Position numbers and translations under genes: made by a program
From: CAZMCC01 sp964564695
GTDB lineage: Bacteria > Planctomycetota > Phycisphaerae > Phycisphaerales > UBA1924
Direction: 5' to 3'
Assembly (NCBI GenBank): GCA_964564695.1
Contig: CAZMCC010000082.1
Location: forward strand, 1-17,746
Length of the DNA: 17,746 nt
The notes under the pieces: generated by a model
Databases searched by the model: none
The model's input: only the letters and a program-made list of their open reading frames with translations
What the model was told of the DNA's origin: nothing
Part shown: piece by piece, positions 1 to 6,614 of the stretch
Layout of the letters: every line of letters starts with the position of its first letter
Position numbering within the stretch: the first letter of the stretch is position 1

Positions 1-438
1 GGGGCAGTGGGCGGGGGTGTTGCTGATGACGACGGTCTGCATGGCGTCCTGAGGCTGGACCAAGGGGCCGCCGCTGCTGGACCAGCCGGCGCAGTTGTGG
101 ATGCAGAGTTCGAGGCCGAGGCGGTCGGCCTCGGCGGCGGCGTGCTTGACCATGGCGCGCCATTCGGGGGAGTTGTACGCGATGGGGCCTTCGGGGATGC
201 TCTCGGAGACGTTGAAGATCTGGGCGCCGCCGAGCCCGATGCGCTTCATGGCCTCAAGGTCGGCGGTGATGCCTTCGCGCGTGACGTTGCCGTTCATCCA
301 GTGCCACCAGGTGTGGGGTTTGGCGACGGCGGGGGGGCTAGCGAAGCCGGCGGCGAGGTTGTCCTGTGCGCGGGCAGCGGGAGAGGACAGCGCGACGGCG
401 GCGAGGGCAAGAGGGATGAGGGTCGTGGAGAGCTTCAC
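1..438 (-). CDS. GH106-like alpha-L-rhamnosidase, N-terminal part, cut by window edge
   Basis: This is a probable secreted glycoside hydrolase that removes L-rhamnose from plant or algal polysaccharides. Only the first 146 codons are present and the reading frame runs off the left edge. It starts at a GTG (436-438) with AGGAG about 8 bases upstream. Residues 1-24 form a signal peptide: a KLSTTL start, an Ala/Leu-rich core and an ARA|Q cleavage site. The mature part has WWHWMNGNVTREGI followed by ADLEAMKRIGLGGAQIFNV, which is the typical opening of GH106 (Glyco_hydro_106) proteins, and then CIHNCAGWSSSGGP. The start overlaps the lutC stop by 4 bases (GTGA), so it is the fifth gene of the deoR-lutABC operon. 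That context supports rhamnose as the released sugar. The catalytic residues lie outside the window, so activity cannot be judged. Related GH106-like proteins can have other substrates. Confidence 0.85.
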   Translation of the reverse strand, partial: MKLSTTLIPLALAAVALSSPAARAQDNLAAGFASPPAVAKPHTWWHWMNGNVTREGITADLEAMKRIGLGGAQIFNVSESIPEGPIAYNSPEWRAMVKHAAAEADRLGLELCIHNCAGWSSSGGPLVQPQDAMQTVVISNTPAHCP

Positions 439-1148
439 GGGGTGACTCCTCGGCTGGGTTCGGAGGAAGATGGTTCGGAGGAATGTGGTTCGATGAGGAT
501 GATGTGCACGGCTCCGGGGCCGTGGACGCCGGTGACCAGGATGCCCTCGATGTCGGCGGTCTTGCTCGGGCCGGAGACGAGGGTGAGGGCGGTGGGGGGG
601 TGGCTCCCGATGATGGGCCACAGGTCGACGAGGTCGGGGATGATCTGGTCTTCGCGGACGAGGGCGAGGTGGACGGGAGGGATGATGAAGGGGCCGCGGC
701 TGCGCACGGCGTCGGAAGCGAGCACGAGCGTGCCGGTTTCGGCGATTGCCGCGACGACGCCGGTGATGCCCATGTCGGCGTCGAACTGGCGGTCGAGGGA
801 GGGGGTGGTGCGGGGGTCGATGATTTCGGCGGGGGAGCCGGAGAGGGCGGCGGTGGCGATCGGCGCGAGCGTGGGGTCGAGGGCGTCGAGGACGATGCGG
901 CGAACTCCGAGGGAAGCGAGCAGCTCGCGGATGGTCGAGGCGGCGTCGTGCGGAGTGGTTCGGTGCACGATGAGCGAGGCGGCGGCGGCGCTCGTTGCGA
1001 AGGTGTCGGCAAGGGTGCCGGCGTCGTCGGGGGCGGTCAGCCGAACGAGGTTGTCGTCGACCGGTGGTGGCGGGGCGATGGCGGCGGTCGTGGATGATCG
1101 CCCGAGGCCCGCGCTGATACGGGCGAGGAATTCGGTGCGGGAGGTCAT
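435..1148 (-). CDS. lutC: LutC-like lactate utilization protein (LUD domain)
   Basis: This is a 237-residue protein of the LutC/YkgG (LUD domain) family. It is the third subunit of the iron-sulfur L-lactate oxidation system that turns L-lactate into pyruvate in the cytoplasm. The visible family signature is IAETGTLVLAS at about residues 135-145, followed by HLALVREDQIIPDL at about 160-173, and a Gly-rich end of the domain (TGVHGPGAVHIILIE). The tail has a short SSEPSSSEPS repeat that is probably disordered. The start is ATG 1146-1148 with GAGGAGG about 8 bases upstream. It shares 4 bases (ATGA) with the lutB stop, and its own stop overlaps the next gene's GTG. LutC has no obvious metal ligands, as expected, and its exact role in the complex is not settled. 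LUD proteins also occur outside lactate use, but the adjacent lutA and lutB make the assignment firm. Confidence 0.93.
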   Translation of the reverse strand: MTSRTEFLARISAGLGRSSTTAAIAPPPPVDDNLVRLTAPDDAGTLADTFATSAAAASLIVHRTTPHDAASTIRELLASLGVRRIVLDALDPTLAPIATAALSGSPAEIIDPRTTPSLDRQFDADMGITGVVAAIAETGTLVLASDAVRSRGPFIIPPVHLALVREDQIIPDLVDLWPIIGSHPPTALTLVSGPSKTADIEGILVTGVHGPGAVHIILIEPHSSEPSSSEPSRGVTP

Positions 1149-2665
1149 TGGCGGGCCTCCTCGGTGTGTGGGGGGCGTTCGTCCCACCACTCTCGAAAGC
1201 TGCGGCTGGTCGGGGTGGGGAGGTCGCGGACGCGTGTCCATCCGGAGAGGGGCGCGGGGGCCGTGGTGATCCATTTGCGGTCGGAGAGTGGTGTGTGAGA
1301 GGCCGGAGTGCCGGCGTCTTCGCCCATGGCACGCAAGGCGGCGCGCGAGGACTGGGCGGCGAGGCGGTAGAGGCGTGGGTGGGCGAGCACGGCGCTCCAG
1401 AGGCGCATCGCGATGCGCTCGGGACGGGAGGTGATGCGCCGGTCGACCATGGCGGCGCGGAGATTGATGAGCTGGGTGGGGATGTCGATGTGGACGGGGC
1501 ACGCCTCGAAGCAGGCGCCGCAGAGGGAGCTGGCGTGGGGGAGGTCGGGGTAGTTGGCGAGGCCCTTGAGCAGGGGCGTGATGGCGGCGCCGATGGGGCC
1601 GGAGTAGACGGCGCCGTAGGCGTGGCCGCCGCCGACCTTGCGGTAGACGGGGCAGGCGTTGAGGCACGCGCCGCAGCGGATGCATCGGAGGAGCTCGCGG
1701 GTCTCCTCGCGGAGGAGCTCGGCGCGGCCGTTGTCGAGGAGGATGACGTGGACCTCGTCGGGGCCGTCGGGCTCGCCGGGGGTGGGGGCTTGTTTGCGGG
1801 GGCCGGTGATGATCGAGGTGTAGACGGTGAGGGGCTGTGAGGTGGCGCTGCGGGCGAGGAGCTTGAGGAAGATCGAGAGGTGATCGAGGCGGGGGATGAG
1901 CTTCTCGATGCCGACGAGGGCGACATGGATGCGCGGGACGCCGACGGCGAGGTCGGCGTTGCCCTCGTTGGTGCAGAGCACGAGCGAGCCTGTCTCGGCG
2001 ATGAGGAAGTTGGCGCCGCTGACGCCGAGATCGGCGGCGCGGAACTTGCGGCGCATGTGGCGGCGGGCGATTGACGTGAGCGTGGGGGGGTCTTCGGTGT
2101 AGGGGGCGCCGAGCTCGCGGACGAAGGCGCGGGCGACGGCCGCCCGATCCTTGTGGATCATGGGGGTGACGATGTGGGACGGCGCGTCGTGGTCGAGCTG
2201 GAGGATGAACTCGCCGAGGTCGGTTTCGAGGGTTTCGACGCCGATTTGTTCCAGGGCGTGGAGCAGGCGGGTCTCCTCGGTGACCATGGATTTGCTTTTG
2301 ACGCAGAGGCGGCAGGCGTTGGCCGTCGCGATGGTCGTGCAGATCGCGTTTGCTTCGGCGGCGTCGGAGGCGAAGTGGACTTTGACGCCCGCGGCCTCGG
2401 CGTTGGTGACAAACTCAGCGACGTAGTGGTCGAGGTGGTCGAGGGTGTGCTGCTTGATGGCGCCGGCGAGGCGGCGGACGGCGTCGTAGCGCTCGCCGAA
2501 GGCATCGGCGCAGGCGCTGACCCGACCGCGGTCTTTTATGTGCGTGGCACGGTTGACGAACTGCTGGAGGGTGAGATCGCCCGCGGCGCGGGTGGCGGCG
2601 GGGCGCATGTCGTAGGGGAGGGGCGGCGAAAGGATGTCGTCAGAGTGCGCGGCGGGGGGAGTCAT
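1145..2665 (-). CDS. lutB: LutB-like iron-sulfur lactate oxidation protein
   Basis: This 506-residue protein is the iron-sulfur core of the LutABC L-lactate oxidation system. Residues about 80-310 form a LUD domain with NFLIAETGSLVLCTNEGN near 219-236. It is followed by a ferredoxin-like segment. The first cysteine set is CIRCGACLNACP (C328, C331, C334, C338). The second is LCGACFEACP (C382, C385, C389), as in LutB/YkgF proteins with two 4Fe-4S clusters. The C-terminal stretch after about residue 410 matches the usual DUF3390-type tail position. Start ATG 2663-2665 has GGGGGAGG about 7 bases upstream and shares ATGA with the lutA stop. The product likely passes electrons from lactate to an acceptor that cannot be told from sequence. 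A longer open frame extends upstream across lutA, but it is not the gene because family homology begins near this ATG. Length fits the family. Confidence 0.95.
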   Translation of the reverse strand: MTPPAAHSDDILSPPLPYDMRPAATRAAGDLTLQQFVNRATHIKDRGRVSACADAFGERYDAVRRLAGAIKQHTLDHLDHYVAEFVTNAEAAGVKVHFASDAAEANAICTTIATANACRLCVKSKSMVTEETRLLHALEQIGVETLETDLGEFILQLDHDAPSHIVTPMIHKDRAAVARAFVRELGAPYTEDPPTLTSIARRHMRRKFRAADLGVSGANFLIAETGSLVLCTNEGNADLAVGVPRIHVALVGIEKLIPRLDHLSIFLKLLARSATSQPLTVYTSIITGPRKQAPTPGEPDGPDEVHVILLDNGRAELLREETRELLRCIRCGACLNACPVYRKVGGGHAYGAVYSGPIGAAITPLLKGLANYPDLPHASSLCGACFEACPVHIDIPTQLINLRAAMVDRRITSRPERIAMRLWSAVLAHPRLYRLAAQSSRAALRAMGEDAGTPASHTPLSDRKWITTAPAPLSGWTRVRDLPTPTSRSFREWWDERPPHTEEARQ

Positions 2666-3432
2666 GGCGCGGCCTCCCCCACCCCCCCCGACGCGCGCGG
2701 CAGGAGCCCGAGCCCCTCGGCGATGATCTCGGCGAGCGAGGTGACGTGGACCGGCGTGCCGGCGCGGCGGCAGGCGCCGGCGATGTTCATGGCGCAACCG
2801 GCTTCGTTGCACACGAGCGTGGCTCGGTGAGTGGCGCGGATGCCGGCAACTTTCTCGGCAACCATGCCGGCGGAGATCTGCGGGTATTTGACGGAGAATG
2901 TGCCGCCGAAGCCGCAGCACTGCTCGGCGTTGTCGGGAGCGACGTGCGAGAGGCCCTGGACCTGGTCGAGGAGAGATTCGCTCACACCGACGAGACCGAG
3001 GGCACGCAGGTGGCACGCGGAGTGTGTGGTGACGTCGCCTTGCCAGCGGACATCGAGGGATCGGAGGTCGACGCGCAGGACCTTGAGGAGGAACTCGCTG
3101 AACTCGAAGGTTCTCGACGCGAGCGAGCGGGCGCGGGCGAGGGTCGTGGGGTGGCCCTCGAAAAGGTGGGGGTAGTGCTCGCGGATCATGGCGGCGCACG
3201 AGCCCGACGGCGTGACGACGGTTTCAAAGGGGTCGAAGACGTCGAGGAGGCGCCGCGCGAGCGCGCGGGCCTCGGGGTGGAAGCCGTTGTTGAACATCGG
3301 CTGGGCGCAGCAGGTCTGGGCGCGGGGGAACTCGACCTCGTGGCCGAGGTGCTCGAGGACCTTCACCACGGCGACGCCGGCGCGCGGGAAGTACGCGTCG
3401 GTGAGGCAGGTGATGAAGAGGGCGACCTTCAC
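2662..3432 (-). CDS. lutA: LutA-like lactate oxidation subunit (CCG domains)
   Basis: This 256-residue protein belongs to the LutA/YkgE family of cysteine-rich (CCG) domain proteins, the first subunit of the lactate-to-pyruvate oxidase. Two CCG-type domains are visible. The first has C9, CCAQP at 41-45 and C79 in PSGSCAAM. The second has HSACH with C140, CCGFGGTFSVK at 172-182, and C213 in NEAGCAMN. These cysteines are the expected ligands of a non-cubane or 4Fe-4S centre in the family. The start is GTG 3430-3432, chosen because GGAG sits about 8 bases upstream and the family begins MKVALFITC. It overlaps the deoR stop by 4 bases (GTGA), and its own stop overlaps the lutB ATG. GlcF and HdrB share the CCG fold, but the neighbouring lutB and lutC fix the assignment. 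Confidence 0.95.
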   Translation of the reverse strand: MKVALFITCLTDAYFPRAGVAVVKVLEHLGHEVEFPRAQTCCAQPMFNNGFHPEARALARRLLDVFDPFETVVTPSGSCAAMIREHYPHLFEGHPTTLARARSLASRTFEFSEFLLKVLRVDLRSLDVRWQGDVTTHSACHLRALGLVGVSESLLDQVQGLSHVAPDNAEQCCGFGGTFSVKYPQISAGMVAEKVAGIRATHRATLVCNEAGCAMNIAGACRRAGTPVHVTSLAEIIAEGLGLLPRASGGVGEAAP

Positions 3433-4286
3433 GCGCGTCTCCGCGCGGTGGGGCGGGTGGAGGTGGCGCGGCGGGCGGGGGCGCCCTGGGCGATCTCGAT
3501 GCGGACGCCGGCTTTCTCGAGCTTTGCGATCATCTGGGGGGGCGCGCCGGAGTCGGTGATGATGACGTCGAGGTCGGCGACCTTGGCGAAGAACTCGACG
3601 GCCTTGACGCCGAACTTGCTGCTGTCGACGAGGAGCACGGCCTCGTCGGCCATGGCGATCATGCGGCGCTTGATACCGGCCTGCTCGTCGGCGGTGGTGC
3701 TCAGGCCGCGGACGGGGTCGAGGCCCTGGCAGGAGACGAAGGCGCGGGTGATGTGGAAGCGGTCGAGGACCTCGGCGGCGAGCTCGCCGACGAAAGAGCG
3801 GGTGGGGGTGTCGACCACGCCGCCGGTCATGATGACGCGGATGCGGGAGCGGTCGTGGAGGGCGGTGGCGGCGGCGAGCGAGTTGGTGACGACGGTGAGC
3901 GGGACGTTGGGGAGCAGGCGCGCGAGCTCGCGGGCGGTGGAGCTGGCGTCGAGGGCGAGGACCTGGCCTTCGCGCACGCCGGCGGCGGCGTGGGCGGCGA
4001 TGAGGCGCTTCTGCGCGAGGTGGACGGTTTCGCGGACGTCGAGGGGGAGCTCCATGCGGTCGAGGTCGAGGGGGATGGCGCCGCCGTGGCTGCGGAGGAG
4101 GCGTCCGTCGCGTTCGAGGTGTTCGAGGTCGCGACGGATGGTCTCCTGGGTGACGCGGAGCTCGGCGGCGACGCGGGCGACGCGGACGGCGCCGTGGCGT
4201 GCGAGGAGGTCGAGGATGGCCCGGTGTCGCTCGGGGGCGAGCATGGAGCCGGGGGCGGGGCGGGGGTTGACGTGACGGGGGGTCAT
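3429..4286 (-). CDS. DeoR-family sugar-responsive transcriptional regulator
   Basis: This is a 285-residue cytoplasmic regulator. An N-terminal winged helix of DeoR type is visible at about residues 16-75: ERHRAILDLLARHGAVRVAR, then LRVTQETIRRDLEHLERDG and LLRSHGGA. The DeoRC sugar-phosphate-sensing domain follows with LDASSTARELA (112-122), TNSLAAA (134-140), TGGV, SCQGLDPVRGLST and VDSSKFG (220-226). It is the first gene of the leftward operon and diverges from the aldolase/kinase genes. It most likely represses both arms and is released by a rhamnose pathway phosphate such as rhamnulose 1-phosphate or DHAP; the effector is an inference. The start is uncertain. ATG 4284-4286 is given here; ATG 4242-4244 lies just before ERHRAIL and would also keep the whole domain. 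Neither has a clear Shine-Dalgarno. Its stop overlaps the lutA GTG. Confidence 0.93.
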   Translation of the reverse strand: MTPRHVNPRPAPGSMLAPERHRAILDLLARHGAVRVARVAAELRVTQETIRRDLEHLERDGRLLRSHGGAIPLDLDRMELPLDVRETVHLAQKRLIAAHAAAGVREGQVLALDASSTARELARLLPNVPLTVVTNSLAAATALHDRSRIRVIMTGGVVDTPTRSFVGELAAEVLDRFHITRAFVSCQGLDPVRGLSTTADEQAGIKRRMIAMADEAVLLVDSSKFGVKAVEFFAKVADLDVIITDSGAPPQMIAKLEKAGVRIEIAQGAPARRATSTRPTARRRA

Positions 4287-4385
4287 CTGTGATGTTCTGT
4301 GCTTGGGTACTTGATTCTGTTGGAGTCTATCTGGTATTGTTGGATTCCGCAAACACCTGATTTTGCCTTGTTGGACGCCACACCA
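4287..4385. promoter_or_regulatory. Divergent promoter/operator region between regulator and aldolase genes
   Basis: This 99-base gap is noticeably richer in A and T than its surroundings and must serve both operons. For the rightward genes a possible sigma-70 promoter is TTGATT (4311-4316), 18 bases, TATTGT (4335-4340). For the leftward genes a possible promoter is TTGCGG (minus strand, 4352-4347), 17 bases, TAGACT (4329-4324). The two overlap face to face, so a single bound repressor could block both. Three copies of GTTGGA lie within it (separate entry). The promoter boxes are inferred from spacing only. Confidence 0.6.
4319..4375 (+). repeat. Three GTTGGA direct repeats, candidate DeoR-type operator
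   Basis: GTTGGA occurs at 4319-4324, 4339-4344 and 4370-4375. The last two are both preceded by TT (TTGTTGGA), and the first is preceded by TCT. Start-to-start distances are 20 and 31 bp, close to two and three helical turns, so the three sites face the same side of the DNA. They lie over both predicted promoters. DeoR-family proteins often bind multiple short direct repeats, so these are candidate repressor sites. The function is inferred. Confidence 0.5.
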
Positions 4386-6596
4386 ATGCCGCCACAAGAC
4401 TCCCCTGTCGCCCTCAACCACGTCCGGCACGCCTGGGACGACGCGCAGGCGCCCCCCCCCGCCGACCCGGTGGCCCGGCTCATCTACCGCTCGAACCTGC
4501 TGGGGTCGGACCAGCGGATCACGAACACCGGGGGCGGGAACACGTCCGCCAAGCTGGCGCAGAAGGACCCGCTCACGGGCGAGAGCGTCCCGGTTCTGTG
4601 GGTCAAGGGCAGCGGGGGGGACCTGCGCACGGCGACGCGGGCGAACTTCGCCTCGCTGTATCAGGACAAGCTGGTGGGGCTCCAGGGGATGTATGCGGCG
4701 GGTGGGGGGGCCGGGGAGAAGGGCGTCAAGACGCCGGCCGAGGACGCGATGGTCGGGCGGTACCCGCACTGCACGTTCGACCTGAATGCGTGTGCGCCGT
4801 CGATTGATACGCCGTTGCATTCGTTTATTCCGGCCCGGCACGTGGACCACATGCACCCCAACGCGGTGATCGCGGTTGCGGCGTCGCAGCGGGGCAAGGA
4901 ACTGACGCGCGAGATCTTCGGGGACGAGGTGGAGTGGACGGCGTGGCAGCGGCCGGGGTTCGATCTGGGGCTGGTGCTGCAGGATCTGTGCCGGCGCAGG
5001 CCCGGGTTGAAGGGGGCGATCCTCGGGCAGCACGGGCTGATCAACTGGGCCGACGACGACAAGGCGTGCTACGAGCTGACGTTGCGGCTCATCGAGAAGG
5101 CGTCGCGGTACATCGAGTCGAAGGACAAGGGGGAGAGGACGTTCGGCGGGGCGCGCCATCAGGCGATGCCCGAAGCGGCCCGCGATGCGCTGCTGGCGGA
5201 GCTGCTGCCGTGGCTGCGGGGGAAGCTTTCGAAGGAGCGGCGCGTGTTCGCGACGGTGCAGGCGACTGCGGCGGTGCTGCGGTTCGTCAACAGCGTGGAT
5301 GCGCCGCGCCTGGCGGAGCTGGGGACGTCGTGCCCGGACCACTTCCTGCGCACGAAGATCAAGCCGTTGCTGGTCGACTGGAACCCCGCGAGCGAGGACG
5401 GGGCGGCGCTGCGGGCCAAGCTGGCGGGGGGCATCGCGCAGTATCGCAAGGACTACGCGGCGTATTACGAGCGGTGCAGGCGAGCGGATTCTCCGGCAAT
5501 GCGGGACCCCAACCCCACGGTCATCCTGATTCCCGGGGTCGGCATGATCGCCTGGGGCAAGAGCAAGAGCGAATCGCGCACGACGGCGGAGTTCTATACG
5601 TGCGCCGTCGAGGTCATGCGCGGCGCGGAGGCGATCGACCGGTACATCGCGCTGCCGCAGCAGGAGGCGTTCGACATCGAGTACTGGTTGCTCGAAGAAG
5701 CGAAGCTCAAGAGGATGCCGGCGGAGAAGGAGCTGGCCCGGCGGATCGTCGTGGTGGTGGGGGCGGGGAACGGGATCGGCAAGGCGACGGCGCTGCGCGT
5801 GGCGTGCGAGGGGGCGCACGTGGTGTGCGCGGACCTGTCGCTCGATGCGGCGCAGGCGACGGCGGCGGAGCTGACGAAGATCCACGGCGCGGGGATCGGG
5901 GTCGCGGGAACGGGGGTCTCGGGGTGCGGGCCGGCGATCGGCGTGGGGGTCGATATCACGAGCCGCGAGAGCGTGCGGGCAATGCTTCGCCAGACGGTGC
6001 TCGCGTATGGCGGGATCGACTCGCTCATTGTCACGGCTGGGGTTTACGTCGCGCCCGGCACGGACGGGACTCTGCCAGATGACAAGTGGAAGATGACGTT
6101 CGACGTAAACGTAATGGGGCTGTACCTCGTCGTGGATGAGGCCAAGCCGATCTTCGCGGCCCAGGGATTGCGGGCGAGCGTGGTCCTGACCACGAGCGTC
6201 AACGGCGTGGTGAGCAAGCGCGGCAGCCTCGCGTACGACACGAGCAAGGCGGCGGCGAACCACCTGGTGCGCGAGCTGGCGATCGACCTGGCCCCGCTGG
6301 TGCGGGTGAACGGCGTGGCCCCGGCGACGGTGGTGGCGGGCTCGACGATGTTCCCGCGTGACCGCGTGATCGCGTCGCTTGCCAAGTACAAGATCCCGCA
6401 CGACGAGAAGGCCGAGACCGAAGCGCTGCGGGCGGCCCTCGCGGAGTTTTATGCACAGCGAACGCTCACCAAGGCCCCGATCACGCCCGAGGATCAGGCG
6501 GAGGCGATCTTCTTCCTGGCCTCGGACCGCGCGTCCAAGACGACGGGGCAGGTCGTGAGCGTCGACGGCGGGCTGGCCGAAGCGTTCATGCGGTGA
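4386..6596 (+). CDS. Bifunctional rhamnulose-1-phosphate aldolase / L-lactaldehyde dehydrogenase
   Basis: This 736-residue fusion combines a class II aldolase and a short-chain dehydrogenase. The aldolase half (about 25-440) has TNTGGGNTSAKL (46-57), the zinc-binding RHVDHMHP with H152/H155/H157, and GQHGLINW with H216. It should split L-rhamnulose 1-phosphate into DHAP and L-lactaldehyde. The C-terminal half (about 452-736) is an SDR with the NAD site VGAGNGIG (458-465), N575 in FDVNVMG, S604, and the catalytic YDTSK (Y617, K621). It should oxidise lactaldehyde to L-lactate, as in the RhaD aldolase-dehydrogenase family (B. subtilis RhaEW type, about 690 residues). The start ATG 4386 lacks a clear Shine-Dalgarno. 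The open frame extends to GTG 4299, but that would lie upstream of the predicted transcription start. A Gly-rich stretch at 501-520 enlarges a loop of the SDR part. It is followed directly by the kinase gene. Confidence 0.92.
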   Translation: MPPQDSPVALNHVRHAWDDAQAPPPADPVARLIYRSNLLGSDQRITNTGGGNTSAKLAQKDPLTGESVPVLWVKGSGGDLRTATRANFASLYQDKLVGLQGMYAAGGGAGEKGVKTPAEDAMVGRYPHCTFDLNACAPSIDTPLHSFIPARHVDHMHPNAVIAVAASQRGKELTREIFGDEVEWTAWQRPGFDLGLVLQDLCRRRPGLKGAILGQHGLINWADDDKACYELTLRLIEKASRYIESKDKGERTFGGARHQAMPEAARDALLAELLPWLRGKLSKERRVFATVQATAAVLRFVNSVDAPRLAELGTSCPDHFLRTKIKPLLVDWNPASEDGAALRAKLAGGIAQYRKDYAAYYERCRRADSPAMRDPNPTVILIPGVGMIAWGKSKSESRTTAEFYTCAVEVMRGAEAIDRYIALPQQEAFDIEYWLLEEAKLKRMPAEKELARRIVVVVGAGNGIGKATALRVACEGAHVVCADLSLDAAQATAAELTKIHGAGIGVAGTGVSGCGPAIGVGVDITSRESVRAMLRQTVLAYGGIDSLIVTAGVYVAPGTDGTLPDDKWKMTFDVNVMGLYLVVDEAKPIFAAQGLRASVVLTTSVNGVVSKRGSLAYDTSKAAANHLVRELAIDLAPLVRVNGVAPATVVAGSTMFPRDRVIASLAKYKIPHDEKAETEALRAALAEFYAQRTLTKAPITPEDQAEAIFFLASDRASKTTGQVVSVDGGLAEAFMR

Positions 6597-6614
6597 GTGG
6601 GGAGGGGGGGGCGG

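Noticed and set aside
1..438. Plus-strand open frames over the first kilobase
   Set aside because: They are Gly/Val-rich mirror frames of the minus-strand hydrolase and lutC genes and have no recognisable domain.
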